Source of the DNA: Cavia porcellus
Lineage: Eukaryota > Chordata > Mammalia > Rodentia > Caviidae
DNA length: 64,000 nt
Assembly: GCF_034190915.1 (NCBI RefSeq)
Contig: NW_026947484.1
Span: 83,461,982 to 83,525,981, forward strand
Direction of reading: 5' to 3'
A model generated the notes under the pieces. That model ran no database searches, was not told where the DNA came from, and saw nothing but the letters and a program-made list of their open reading frames with translations. A program made the translations under genes and the position numbers. Positions 1 to 10,690 of the stretch are shown here, in pieces (position 1 is the first letter of the stretch; each line of letters opens with the position of its first letter).

Positions 1-58
1 CACTCCCTTTAAGTTGTGTCAGGTATTTTGTCTCAGTGACTAGGAAAGTCTCAAAGAG
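1..58 (+). mobile_element. MaLR-type LTR, 3' end only
   Basis: The window opens inside the last bases of a MaLR-like LTR: a CTTTAAGTTG block followed by a 'GTCAGGTATTTTGTCTCAGTGA' -like terminus of the kind that ends rodent MaLR LTRs. The same ending recurs at 5300-5340, 8085-8110, 31855-31900 and 58625-58670, which supports the call. The rest lies outside the window. Confidence 0.55.
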
Positions 59-268
59 ACTGCCTTTGAATGCCATGAAGGAAATAACTGGTATATTTTT
101 CAGATGAAGTTTACTGAGTTCTGATGTTACACTGACCTAAATTTGAATTCTGAGTATTCCACTTATTACAAGGTTAGTTACCTATGTGGACATTAGTTTT
201 CTTATAAATAAATAAACTGGAGTGTTTGTTGTCTGTCTAATGGATGTTTATGAATGCTAAATATTCAC

Positions 269-832
269 TGTTGTGAATTGAACGATAGCTCTGCAAAAAG
301 ATTTGTCCACATTTCTTTTTTTTTTTTTTTTTTAAGACTAGTCAAGTACAGTAGTGAGAAGGGGGGAAAGAGTAGAACAAGGAGTTCAATCTGTACTGAC
401 TGAACAATCAATTGAGATAACTCACTACCTTCGGACCAGCCAATTTGTCCACTTTTCAAACTCTGCAAATGTGACTTTATTTAGAAAAAAGTTCTTACAT
501 ATATAAAGATCCAAAAATAAGAGCATTCTGAGTTATCTGGGTGCTTGGAGGAGGCTTAACTACAAAGACAAGTGTCTTCATATTAGACACAGAGAGGAGA
601 AGGTCATGTGAAAACTGAGCCTGGACTGCCGTGGCTCCAGAGAACTATAGCAGCCACCAGAAGCCAGAAGAAACAAAGGGAAGATCTTTCCCTGGGACTT
701 CTAGAGGCAGTTAGTCCTGAAAACACATTGATTTTGTATTTCTTGACTCCAAAACTGCAAGAGAAAACATTTTTATTGGTTTAAGTTTCAGGTTTGTGGT
801 AATTTGTTACAGCAACCCAAGGCAACACATGC
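269..832 (+). mobile_element. MLT1-like (MaLR) LTR interrupted by a Y1 RNA retropseudogene
   Basis: With the Y1 insertion (316-441 plus one target-site copy) removed, the sequence follows an MLT1-type LTR from a TGTTGTGAATTGAA start, through 'AATGTGACTTTATTT', 'AGACACAGAGAGGA' and 'CAGCCACCAGAAGCCAG', to a 'GGTTTGTGGTAATTTGTTACAGCAACCC' -like 3' end. It appears to be a solo LTR: no internal retroviral sequence follows. It is diverged and predates the Y1 insertion. Confidence 0.65.
316..441 (-). pseudogene. Y1 (Ro-associated) RNA retropseudogene
   Basis: Read on the minus strand, 441 to 334 follows the whole mammalian Y1 RNA: 5' GGCTGGTCCGAAGGTAGTGA, the pyrimidine-rich CTCTTTCCCCCC loop, and 3' CTTGACTAGTCTT. 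I see two small indels and about two substitutions against the human RNA. The RNA end is followed by an A-tract (T-run 316-333 on plus). The insertion is bounded by direct repeats ATTTGTCCAC at 301-310 and 443-452, extending imperfectly on both copies. An A-tail plus target-site duplication is the signature of LINE-1-mediated retrotransposition. Y RNA genes use promoter elements upstream of the transcript, so this copy carries none of its own and is probably silent. It sits inside an older MLT1-like LTR. The lower stem bound by Ro60 is largely preserved in sequence. Confidence 0.95.
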
Positions 833-3319
833 ATACACTTACTATTCAGTCAGTAGGTGCTAGGTTTAGGCAGAGAGCTCCATATCTTTAGTTACAACAT
901 CACATTCGAAACCTTCTTGTCTGAAACCAAAATGATGGCAAGGAGCACACCACTGGGAAATGCGGGGAGAACAATAGTCCTGTTGAACAACAGAAAATAT
1001 GTGTGCTGCTCATGTTAACTGTGACTCATGGCAATCAAAGAAAAGGATGGTTCCAGAGGAAGGAAGAAAATGAAAGGGGTAAAACAGAACTCAAAGTGTG
1101 GAAGAAAGAACAGTAAGGACAGCTTTCCTATCCCCTGGTCGCCCTGGCCTTTACGATTCTTCACTGGTGATCACTCAACAGGAAGGAAATGGGAAGAGAC
1201 ATTTTAAGGAAAGGAGAGCCACAGATATTTCAAACTTGCTCTCACGACATGGTAGAGCTGTTCTGTCATTAATCTTCCCAGGGCAAAGAAACTGAGATAT
1301 TGGGGCTATTGTCAAGTGAAACTGTCATTAAAACCAAGCAGTGTTGGTGCTCAATTTTCAGTTCCCCAGATTGCACATTTCATGCTTAATATCAGCATAT
1401 ATCACTCTTTCTCCCTTTTTTTGCTCAGCTGTCAAATGGAAAGTTAAAAGAAATATTAGGTACACTGTAAGACACCACAGTAATCGTAGCAGTCATAATC
1501 TCTGCTGTAACACAACGTTTTTCTGCATACATTTGTGACTTGTCACTTCTAAAGAGCATTTATTTAGTAGTAAGTTTATTTTCAATGCATCAGTGGCCCA
1601 TAGGAAAAATAATTTTAAAAAATAAGCTGCCAAGTGTAAGTCACTGTAAAATATTATTATAAATAATCCTGCGGTGGGGAATGGAAAGAACAAATTTTTC
1701 ATATAATCCAAACAAATGTATTAATATTACTGGAATAATGGAATCTTCCAAATTCTAAGTAACTACAGACATTTTTATAATTTCTCCAGAATTTTTTCCC
1801 CCTTTGTGTCCTTGATAATCTCTAGACTCTCACTAGACTCTCACTCCCTTGAATTCTAGTGTCAGCAGTGGTCCATACTCCAGAGGAATGATAGCAAGTC
1901 TGGAGTGAAACAGGGTAGATACTTGCCACATTGGCAATGATCCTTCTAGTGAGGTAACATAAAAATTCAGTATACATTAACGAGGGAGTCTTATTTCATT
2001 TTTTTTTTTTGTTTGCTGCTGGAGACACACTGTGAACCCAGAAAGCATTTTGTCTCCCTCTGTTCCCCTTCCCCACCCCAGGAAAAGAGACTAACCTTCT
2101 GTTTCTCACTCATTGCAAAATAATTAAACACAAAGCTGCCAGATCTCCAAAGCCTCCAGTATAGACCTGATGACCAACTTGCATGGTAGGGATTTCTATG
2201 GAGGCCGAATAGCCTTGGTCCAGGATGCTTTCCAATATCTTGGGACATAGAAGCCCCTGGAGGCTTTTCTACAATCTAGTTCTGAGAGAGAGAAATGTTT
2301 GAGAACAAGACTCTTCTGACCAGTCTCAGTAAATGGAAAGCTGAAATGGAATTCACTGGAATCAGAAAAATGAAGAACTGTGACATATCCATCACTGTCA
2401 TGAAACAAAACTCTAAAGTTTAATATTGGTCTGAAGGAATAAGTGAAATTTTGTCCAGCATTGCTATTTATTTATACCAATTCTTTTCATGAGAAATTTC
2501 TAATTAAATTGGAACTCTGTCTCCCCAGTGGAATAGACTTCCTGGACAGTAGTCATCCCATCCCACAATACCACAATGAAAGTCCTGCCAGGTCCATCCT
2601 CTTCCTGGCATTCTGGCAACTAGAAGTAATGACCCATGGTGCAGGATATATGGAACAACAAAGGTGCTAGGTTATCAGAGTGCACCATGCATCTGAGCAG
2701 ATTGCAGAGCTTTGGTGAGGATGACAGTCCCGCTCCTCTCTGGGGTAGGTGATAAGGGAGCTGAGACCATGGGACAGGACAGAGAAAGGCAGATGCCCCT
2801 AATGTTTCAGAGATTAAACTGGTCTAAGGCACTTTGTCTACTAAAATGTTTTTCCTAAAGAAAAAACCTTAAAATATAAACAGAAAAAAAAAAATAGTAT
2901 ATATTTCCATCAGTGAGGACAGAGTGACCTGTTATATCACTAATGTCTCTCCATGTAAGAGTTCTTAGGTCCCTTGAGGCCCTGTGGATGACTTCTGAAA
3001 GTCTATACATCCCCTGAAATTGTGGACAAAGTTTGTGCATTTTCGTCAGAAGCATAGTTATAAATTTATGGCTAAGAAGGGTTTAAGAACCAATGAGAAG
3101 GGAAGATCCATTATTTTCTGCTGACTCCAGTTATTAACACTGCACACGAGGAATTGCTTTAGGAACCTAATAACTGTTCCGTGGCTCAGTGCAAAAGGAC
3201 AGATGAAACCAGGAGTCTTTCGCCTTCTGTGATAAAGCTGGCTTTCCAGGTTTTGTGTCCCTGTGACTGGTAGGAATCACGTAATATGAAAAGTGTCTCA
3301 CTGAGAAAATTGCCTCACT
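833..3319. other. Mostly unique non-coding DNA, no gene seen
   Basis: Only short open frames (85 codons or fewer) without recognisable domains are present. There is a short T-run near 2000 and an A-run near 2885. I recognise no repeat family with confidence here; very old repeats could be present. Confidence 0.5.
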
Positions 3320-3480
3320 GTGAAAAGTTGTCGTCTCACTGAATTTTCATTACAGTTTGGTGAGGAAACTGTTTTTACTCTACACAAAAATAAACTCAGA
3401 AACAGGGCGACTTGGTAACTTGCCAGAGTTACCACACAGTCAGGCCACACAGTAAAAAACTGAGCAAGCTCTGTGAATTA
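3320..3480 (+). repeat. MIR SINE fragment
   Basis: The core resembles MIR: a run of 'TTTTTACTCTACACAAAAATAAACTCAGAAACAGGG' -like sequence matching the 'cattttacagatgaggaaactgaggc' block, then 'ACTTGCCAGAGTTACCACACAGTCAG' matching 'acttgcccaaggtcacacagc'. Strongly diverged, as expected for a mammal-wide ancient SINE. Confidence 0.65.
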
Positions 3481-3989
3481 AGTTAGTGAATTCCAAAGAC
3501 TGGCCACGGAACACAAAAGCACACTCCTGAGAACTCTCTTGCAATACTTTCGAAGACATCGCCCATCCTTTTTAAAGTGGTCGTAGATTCTTCCCCTGAA
3601 AGGGAGGATTCCTAATTACATAATGAAAAATTCTGTATCTTTTTAACAGTCTGCTATGCTTTGGAATCCTGGCAATAGAAGTAGCTGTGAGTATTCAGCT
3701 ATGACCGTAGCCCAGCTGCATAGAGTTGTGATCACTTCTATAAGGTGCAGGATCCTGTGGCAGACTCAGAATGCTAAGTACCAGCTCTAGCTCAGTCTCT
3801 ATCCAGTTTCAATGCTAGTGTTATGCACAGGTCAACTGTCCTGCATCTAAGTCATCACGTGCCAAGTGAGAATGATGGCTCTCTTCCCAGGACTCTGGTT
3901 TGACTGTCCCAACAAAGGTGACCTGGTAACATATACAAACATTACACCAGGTCAGAATATCTTTGTTGTTTCAAACTGAGAGGTCTTTA

Positions 3990-4068
3990 AGGGAAAACAT
4001 CCTGTCTGATTTGTGTTTGTTTCCACATTTCCTTAAAATTCCTAAGCACTCAGTAGGTACAAACTGAC
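3990..4068 (+). repeat. Possible L2 3'-end fragment
   Basis: A 'CCTAAGCACTCAGTAGGTAC' segment preceded by a TTTGTTTCCACA stretch resembles the 3' end of L2 ('cagcacatagtaggcgctcaataaa'). Short and diverged; could be coincidental. Confidence 0.35.
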
Positions 4069-4194
4069 AAAATAGTCAAAGTATTCAAATCTATCAGGAG
4101 GTCATAATACCATCCAATAGGCAAAGATATGCTTGTGTGGGATAACAACATAATATTTCAGTTATGGAAGCATAATTTTAATATTAAATTTTGG

Positions 4195-4560
4195 GGGGAG
4201 CAACAAAAAATACTTTAGTCTGGATAATTTATAAACTATAGAAACATATTGCTTATGGTTGTGGAGGCTGAAAAGTTTAGGATTAAGGGGTTGGCAGAGT
4301 CATTATCAGATGAGGGTGCTTCTCTGCTTCAAAAGTGTTACATTGTTGCTGTGTCTTCATAGATTAGAAGGAAAAAAGGCCATGTCCCTAAATGTTCAGA
4401 AGAGCAGAAAAATGGATGAATTTGTTCCTGAAAGCCCCTTTTCAAGGCCACACTGACCTAATGACTTCCCAAAAGCCCTATCTCTTAATAATACTATTAT
4501 TTTGAAATACATGTTTCAAAATAAGAATTTGGGAGAGCTGCACACACAGCAACCACAACA
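4195..4560 (-). mobile_element. MLT1-like LTR, reverse orientation
   Basis: Read on plus it shows the reversed MLT1 layout: 'GGATAATTTATAAA', 'TTGTGGAGGCTGAAAAGTTTAGGAT', 'CACACTGACCTAATGACTTCCC' and a final 'GAATTTGGGAGAGCTGCACA'. A 9-base inverted repeat with 6-base spacer (4499-4507 and 4514-4522) lies near its 5' end. Confidence 0.6.
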
Positions 4561-5194
4561 CAAATGAATGCTATTTTCAATATAATTATTTATGGTAATA
4601 AATTATAATTTAATTATCAAGTATGATATAAAAATACTGCTACTGGTGAAATTCAAGGCTTGTTGCAAAGTTGTAGTCATAATCAAAATATTCTTTATGT
4701 AAAAAGACTATTTCCCAAATTATTCAGTAGAATAAGAGTCCCAAGAGATATGCAGACAAATATTTTTGAACACTTGCACTATGTTTATTTCACAGAGATT
4801 TAACATAGTAAGACTTTAATAAAACTATAAACAAAGAATCCCATTAAACTATGTTTAAATCAAGATTATTTTTTCTTCACTTCCATAATCTAGCCCTCTC
4901 TCTTTAATTAGATACTCTAAGTATTGGAATCATATATTTTATGAAATGCTGACTTGTCAACAGAAGAATAAATAATCCACACGTTGCTCACTGCTCTTAT
5001 ATCATTAAGGGCATTATGATAGTGAGCTGTATTTTCAGCTTGATTGACTTCAGAACCTTTGAACATATTAGTAAAGCACATTTATTAATGTATCTGGATG
5101 GGCCCTTGAATTGTGACCTTGGGGAAAATATCTGGTCTCTGGTTCTTTCCTCTCTGGCATAGTTAACTCTGCAGTGGTTTTCAGCCACCATTAT

Positions 5195-5345
5195 CTACAC
5201 AGATTTATTCTTCATCACACTTCTGCTGTTATGTCTCTGCCTTAGGGCCAGTTGACCGTGGGCTGAATCATCTGAAATTATTACCAAAAATAAATCTTTC
5301 CTCCTTTAAATTGTAAATGTCGGGTGTCTGGTCCCAATAAGTAAA
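5195..5345 (+). mobile_element. MaLR LTR, 3' part (5' LTR of the element that follows)
   Basis: It contains 'GGGCCAGTTGACCGTGGGCTGAATCATCTGAAA', 'AATAAATCTTTCCTCCTTTAAATTG' and 'GTCGGGTGTCTGGTCCCAATAA', the usual 3' portion with polyadenylation signal of a MaLR LTR. The 5' part is not recognisable. It is directly followed by MaLR-like internal sequence, so this is a remnant 5' LTR. Confidence 0.6.
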
Positions 5346-6790
5346 AGTTAAGCAGTACAGAAAATTGATACCAAAAAAAAAAAAAAATGATCATTGTGGT
5401 GAATGTATCTGACTATGTGGTTCAGATGATTTTGGAGCTGGATTCTGGGAGGAATTTAGAAAGGTTTGGAGATGCAGGCTACCAAAGGCATAGAATGCTA
5501 CAAGCAGAACTTAAAAGACCAGATGCTGATAAGAATGCAGAGAGTGCAGGCTAGACTCACAAGGTTTACCATGTTGACTCAATTGGGAATTAGAATAAAG
5601 GCAATCTTTGTTTTCTTCTGGCAAAAAAAAAAACAAAACAAAAAAAACAAAAACAAAAACAAAAAAAAAAAACTTGTTTATATTTTGCACATGTCCTTGA
5701 ACTTGGCACAAGTTAAGAATTATGAATTCATTTATCTGGAGGAAGATATTTCAAGAATGCTTGATGTTCAGATTGTGGCATGGGTACTGTTGTCTGCTTT
5801 CAGCCAGTTTTATGTTGAAAACTGGCAGGAAGCACCAGAGTAGAAGCTTCTGAGAAACTTTGATTTTGGTCAGAAAAGAACTATACATAAAGTTGAAGTC
5901 AAAGGAGGTGTGGTTTCTAAAGAGATTGTTACTATTAAAAAAACCCAAGTACTTTGTACTGGAAGAAGAAGAAAGATGCTTTGAGGATAACCAAGGAAAT
6001 AACAGGGCCTCAGAATTCACAGGCTTAAAGGTATAAAATTATAAATCTTATATGTGGGAGTAGTACCCTGGGCCAGCTCTAGAAGGCTGATATAGGAATT
6101 TTTTTCTGGAATTCATTGCACTGTGTTCTGTCATTTCTGCACTGAAGGCTGCTATGACCAGGGCCCAAGGTAGTCCAGTTACTGCTCATCTACGCAGCAG
6201 ACCTTGGTGTCATCCATGTGATATTGATTTATTTGTTGGTTGGTTGGTTTTTGGCATACAGAATACAAAAGTTTTAGGATCATGGAGGTGACCTCCAAGA
6301 TTTCAGCGGAAGACGTGGGTGGTCAAAAAATGTTCTCCTGAAAGGAGGCTGTGTGAAGTTGTGGGAATGAAACCCCAAGTAGAGTGAAAACCCTGGGAAG
6401 TCATAGAATGTGAGACTTATGTCAAGGAAACCTGTAGTCAGTGAGTGGAGCTAACCTAGCAAGGAGGCTGCACCAGTAAAGTCGTAAGGGAGAAGCCACT
6501 CAAACTCTTTGGAACATCTGTCTCATACTGTCACATGTTCTAGGTGCCAGACTTGGAATTACAGAACTCAATATTTGCTCTGCTGAGTTTTAGTCTTGCT
6601 TTGAACTGATCTTTTTCTATGTCCCTATTCTTCTCTTTTGAAATAGAAATGTTTATCTTAGAAACATATAATTTTTAAATTTTTATAGGATAGTTTAGAG
6701 TTAAGAGTTTGTTTTGAGTCACAAAGGAGACTTTGGCTCACACTTTTGAGTAATGCTGGAACTATTTAGAATTTGAGGAATGAATTATCA
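5346..6790 (+). mobile_element. MaLR retrotransposon internal region (non-coding)
   Basis: The order of blocks resembles the internal sequence of mammalian MaLR elements: 'GGTTTGGAGATGCAGGCTACCAAAGGCATAGAATGCTACAAGCAG' -type opening, 'GAAGCTTCTGAGAAACTTTGATTTT', the 'AGGAGGCTGCACCAGTAAAGTCGTAAGGG' block, 'GGTGCCAGACTTGGAATTACAG', and near the end 'GGAGACTTTGGCTCACACTTTTGAGTAATGCTGGAACTATTTAG'. MaLR internal DNA carries no functional retroviral genes, and the 125-codon frame across 5466-5843 includes an A-rich simple repeat (5624-5672), so it is not a gene. I could not find a matching 3' LTR after about 6790. Confidence 0.55.
5624..5672. repeat. A-rich (CAAAAA)n simple repeat
   Basis: Runs of A broken by single C residues inside the MaLR internal region. 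It accounts for the lysine/asparagine-rich stretch of the overlapping plus-strand frame. Confidence 0.9.
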
Positions 6791-6889
6791 TATTTTTGGT
6801 TGTACACATGGCAGTATATCATGTTACACAGAAATATTAAATAATTATTTTGTTTATTTAGAGATTGAACATAGTTAAGAAGGTGTTTA

Positions 6890-7250
6890 GGTGTTGTCTT
6901 AGTCACTTTCCTTGCTGCTGAGACACAATAATTGACATTCATGAATTAAGTGATTTATTTTGGCTTGTGTTTCAGAAGTTTCAGTCTTTGCCTGGTTGGC
7001 AGCCTGGTGGAAGGGCCTGAGCAGAGGGAAACTGTCACATCATGGTAACAAAGTAAACAGAGAGAAGGGAGCCAGGAAGAGAAATCTGCTTTCCACTTGC
7101 ACCCCCAGTGACTTTCCTCCCCAAATCAGGCCCTAACTCTTAATAGTCAGCTGTAGTGCCCTGATAATCAAATCTTTTTGCCAAAACTCTGCCTATGAAT
7201 ATATGATGCCCTTAAAGGATATCTAGATATAAGCCATAGCTGACAAGGAG
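6890..7250 (-). mobile_element. MaLR LTR, reverse orientation
   Basis: Starts 'TTGTCTTAGTCACTTTCCTTGCTGCTGAGACACAATA' with 'TGATTTATTTTGGCTTGTG' next, the reversed 3' end of a rodent MaLR LTR, and runs through 'CCTGGTGGAAGGGCCTGAGCAGAGG' and 'GGGAGCCAGGAAGAGAAATC'. Ends near 'AGCCATAGCTGACAAGG'. Confidence 0.65.
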
Positions 7251-7286
7251 TATAATAGGACAGTTAAGCTATTTTTTCATCTTGAT

Positions 7287-7815
7287 TTGTGTGACCGATA
7301 ATCACGATATGTCAACCTGAATGGATTACAAGTGCCTAACAGATTAGTAAAGCACAGTTCTGGGTGCATTTGTGGATGGTTAACATAGAGGCCATGGGGG
7401 AAGAAAGGGGAAGATCCACTCAAGTGTCAGTGGTGCCGACCAAGAAGTTTAAAGCTAGATGCAATGAAAAAGAAAATAAGAAGGAAATATCTCCTATTCT
7501 GAAGAGCTTCTGTCCATCCCTTGTTGCTATCACCTTAAGATAGCAGATTCCAAGTCTTCAGTTACATTAGCCTTCCAATTCAGACTCTCACCCGTGATGT
7601 TCCAAAAAACTTCCAAACTTTCAATTTTGATCCTCTTTCTCTTCCATCTTGTTGGTTGAACAGCTGCTGCCCTCTTCCATCTCTGATCCTGTACATAAAC
7701 ATCATAGACTTTCCTGCCTCTGATCCTATAAACTGAACTAACAAATCCCATCACATAATTATACAGACATTTTCTATGGTTTCTCTTCCTCTAGAGAACT
7801 TCACTTAAAAAAGTT
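7287..7815 (+). mobile_element. ERVL-type LTR (MLT2-like)
   Basis: It begins 'ATATGTCAACCTGAATGGATTACAAGTGCCTAACAG', continues with 'AAAGCACAGTTCTGGGTGCATTTGTGG' and ends 'TTCTCTTCCTCTAGAGAACTTCAC', matching the start and end patterns of ERVL/MLT2-like LTRs. It overlaps an open minus frame of 74 codons that has no gene character. Confidence 0.55.
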
Positions 7816-7854
7816 ATCTTCAGAATGTCCTAGGGATTTTAGACACAATTCTAA

Positions 7855-8131
7855 CTGTGTCTAGGAGTGTCATCAAGGCACATCCTTAGGGACTATATGT
7901 GGTACCTAACTCCTTCCTCTGTGCATCTCTATGCTATTTTCTACTGCCTGGTCACCACAAGTGAAACAGCTTTACTCATTCACACCCTTTCATCAAGATG
8001 TTTCCGCCTTTGAAATCAGCCAACCCTGGACTGAGTCTTCTGAAACCAAGAGAAAAAAATAAACGTTTTTTTCTAACTTGTGCATGTCAGGTATCTGTTC
8101 CCAGTGATTTAAAAAAAAAAAAAAAAAAAAA
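7855..8131 (+). mobile_element. MaLR LTR 3' part with A-tract
   Basis: 'CCAACCCTGGACTGAGTCTTCTGAAACCAAGAG', 'AATAAACGTTTTTTTC' and 'GTGCATGTCAGGTATCTGTTCCCAGTGA' give the typical LTR 3' end. An A-run of about 21 bases (8111-8131) lies in the terminal part and probably expanded there. Confidence 0.6.
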
Positions 8132-8399
8132 CTAAGGCCAGTTGGATTGAAACTTGTATAGTTGTAGTCTAAATTAATACTGTGAGAAACAAAGTTTCAA
8201 CTTTTGATGCTGCAAGAGGTGAAGGTACTGTGCACAATAATACATGCGGAGGGTACATGGCATGGTACTGCCTGAATGAATATGTAAAAAATCCCAATAA
8301 GTACTTAGGTAAATGAGGAAAAGCTAAACAGAAGTGATACATGAAAATATCACTTAAATGTATCTCATAATAAATGAAAGGCAAATGAAAAATGTAATA

Positions 8400-9260
8400 A
8401 GATACACATTTTCTTAGTTAAAAATGAAAAAGTATGGCAATATGTTGGAGCATAGGGCAGATGATACATTCACTTACTGTTAGTGAGACAATGCATTAGT
8501 GCAATTTTTAGAGAAGGCACAAAGGGTTGCTGTGCCATCTCAGAATTCATACATTGTGATGTTTTTTGGAGCAGAACCTTTAGGGGTAAATGATGAACAT
8601 GGAGTACTCAAAAGTAATACAAGAATTATTTTTATATAATGTCAGAAAGAACCCCTTGTTTTCTTTTCTCCATTGTGGATACAATGATAAGTCAGCACCC
8701 CATAATTTAGAAGAAGACCCCCTCCAGACACTGGCTATGCTGTCATCCTGGCGTTGGACTGTTGGCTTGTAGAAAAGTGAGGATTAAGTGTCTGTTATTA
8801 TGCTATTCAGTGTGTATATTTTGATTAAGAAGGAGGGTAATAGAAAAATAATTATGAAAATTTTAATAAATATACCTTCTTTGACATAACACTTATCTTC
8901 TTATAATTTAGTCTACATTTAAATTTGAATGTGTTCCAGGGAAATTTGTAAAGGAGAGTCATTGCCATATTGCTTGTGAAAACAAAAGACTACAAAAAAT
9001 GCCCTAAATAGCTGTAAACTAAACAAATTATGGGAGAGTCAGCCAGTGGGAACCTCATGTAAGCTTGGAACAAGGCACATTTATACACAAAATTATGAAA
9101 ATATGTACTGGTAAATGACAAGATGCAGAACACTGAATGCACATGTATGACTTTATTTTTGCATAACCCATATATTTAGTTAGGGACAGAATGTCTTTGG
9201 AAGGTTGCATAAGGTTTTAATAAAAGCAGTTGTCTCAGAAGGTAGGGTACTACAGAATAA
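8400..9260 (+). mobile_element. Old LINE-1 3' end
   Basis: The stretch from about 8960 follows an old L1 terminal pattern: 'ATTGCTTGTGAAAACAAAAGACTAC', 'CTAAACAAATTATGG', 'AAATATGTACTGGTAAATGACAAGATGCAGAACACTGAATG', then a TATTTTTGCATAACC 3' UTR part. The upstream boundary is soft. No open ORF2 survives. Confidence 0.5.
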
Positions 9261-9309
9261 GCATCAAAAATAGGTGTACTTTTCATTGCATACTCTTCTA
9301 AACTTTTAA

Positions 9310-10010
9310 AATTATACTTTATCCCCAGCTACCCTCCTTCTATGTATCTCCCCCAAAGAGCTCAAGATATCATTGTACAGATTCACGCACTCCAAAGTTT
9401 ATGGTAGCACAATTCATAATAACTAAATGCTGGAAGCAGCCTATATGCTCATCAACAAATGATTGAATAAAGAAAATGTAGTGTCTGCATACAAAAGAAT
9501 ACTACTTAGCTATACTGAAGGAAAACTTTGAGACATTTGTAGGAAAATGGACACAAGTAGAAAATATAATGTTGAATGAAATATTGTTTTTAGACACATA
9601 AACTTAAATACTGCCTGATATCACTCAGCTGAGCAAGGAACATACAAAGAGAATAACAATAGATAAACAGGAGACATGGGGATGGATTGCTTGCAAAATG
9701 GAAAGGGGCCCAAGAGACAAAGCATGAGGGGTAAGGTAAGGGAACGGGGAAATAAGTAGACTAAGGATGTGCCATGAACTGGAACCTAGTAACTTTAATG
9801 CATGTAAGCATTACATGCCATAAACATGAGTGACAGTGATGCCAACAAAAATGAAAAAGGAAAAAAATTAGAGGAGGAGGGAGGGAGCGGGAAGGAAAGA
9901 GAATAAACAACAACAAAAATATATTAGGTATATGTGACCAATTCCCAAGAGGATTATAAATCACATGTACTGCAAACATGTACAATAAAAATAAAAATTA
10001 ACTTTAAAAT
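9310..10010 (+). mobile_element. LINE-1 3' end (ORF2 tail and 3' UTR)
   Basis: Clear L1 ORF2-end sequence: 'GGTAGCACAATTCATAATAACTAAATGCTGGAAGCAGCCTATATG' with 'CATCAACAAATGATTGAATAAAGAAAATGTAGTGT', 'AATACTACTTAGCTATACTGAAGG' and 'GGAAAATGGACACAAGTAGA'. A purine-rich 3' UTR (9845-9905) follows and the element ends in 'AATAAAAATAAAAATTA'. It is 5' truncated, and its reading frame is broken. Confidence 0.8.
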
Positions 10011-10137
10011 TAAATTTTATCATCTCTATTAACTACTCACAAAGAATATGTTGACTAAACAGAAAAAGAAAACTAAATACTTGTACACATGCATAGATTC
10101 ATGGGCATATGTTTAATTTTGAAATTAAACAAAGGAA

Positions 10138-10232
10138 CTGAAGTGTAGCTCAGTAGTTCTTAGATGTAACAGACCCTGCATCTATTCCCCAACGCCAAAA
10201 AAGAAAAAAAGAAAGAAAAGGAAAAACAATCA
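10138..10232 (+). repeat. ID-like tRNA SINE, diverged
   Basis: 'AACTGAAGTGTAGCTCAGTAGTT' matches the ID A-box region (TGTAGCTCAGTGGT), and 'GACCCTGCATCTATTCCCCAACGCC' matches the B-box end. An A/G-rich tail follows. Only a few hundred bases downstream of an L1 3' end. Confidence 0.65.
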
Positions 10233-10579
10233 ACAAAAGGATAGCTTTAGCATGTAGGTAATATGTTAGTTATAACATATGTAACATATAGAGGAGGCTA
10301 TTTATAACATATAGGAAGAGAAAGGCTACTATCTCATGAAACATTTGTGAAATAAAAATGTTGGTGGGAAAGTCTTACATTTTTGTTCTTGTGGAACTGT
10401 GACCATAAAATGACAACCATCTTTGTAGCTTGCCTTGGTCAACACAGAGATTAGGCACATGTAATTCAGTGATGTCACTATCACCCTTTAGCTTTTGTTC
10501 AATAGTTGAATACTAACGATGTGAGATCATTTTAGGAGGTGTGGAGATAGCAACAAACCATCTTCACTCTATAGAATTC

Positions 10580-10683
10580 TTTTTTTTTTTTTTGTCTTTT
10601 TCCTTTTTATCAGTACCAGGGATCGAACTCACAACTGCCTGCTTGCAAGGCAGGCGCTTATGCCGCTGAGCTAAATCCTCAGC
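10580..10683 (-). repeat. tRNA-like SINE, copy 1
   Basis: On the minus strand the body reads 'GAGGATTTAGCTCAGCGGCATAAGC', an anticodon-arm-like hairpin CCTGC-CTTGCAA-GCAGG (TGC in anticodon position), then 'GTGAGTTCGATCCCTGGTAC' and an A-rich tail. CTCTATA occurs at 10567-10573 and 10684-10690 and is a candidate target-site duplication. Two other copies lie at 18873-18965 and 33116-33207. Confidence 0.85.
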
Positions 10684-10690
10684 CTCTATA

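Noticed and set aside
5466..5843. 125-codon plus frame
   Set aside because: It lies in MaLR internal sequence and crosses an A-rich simple repeat, which produces a Lys/Asn run.
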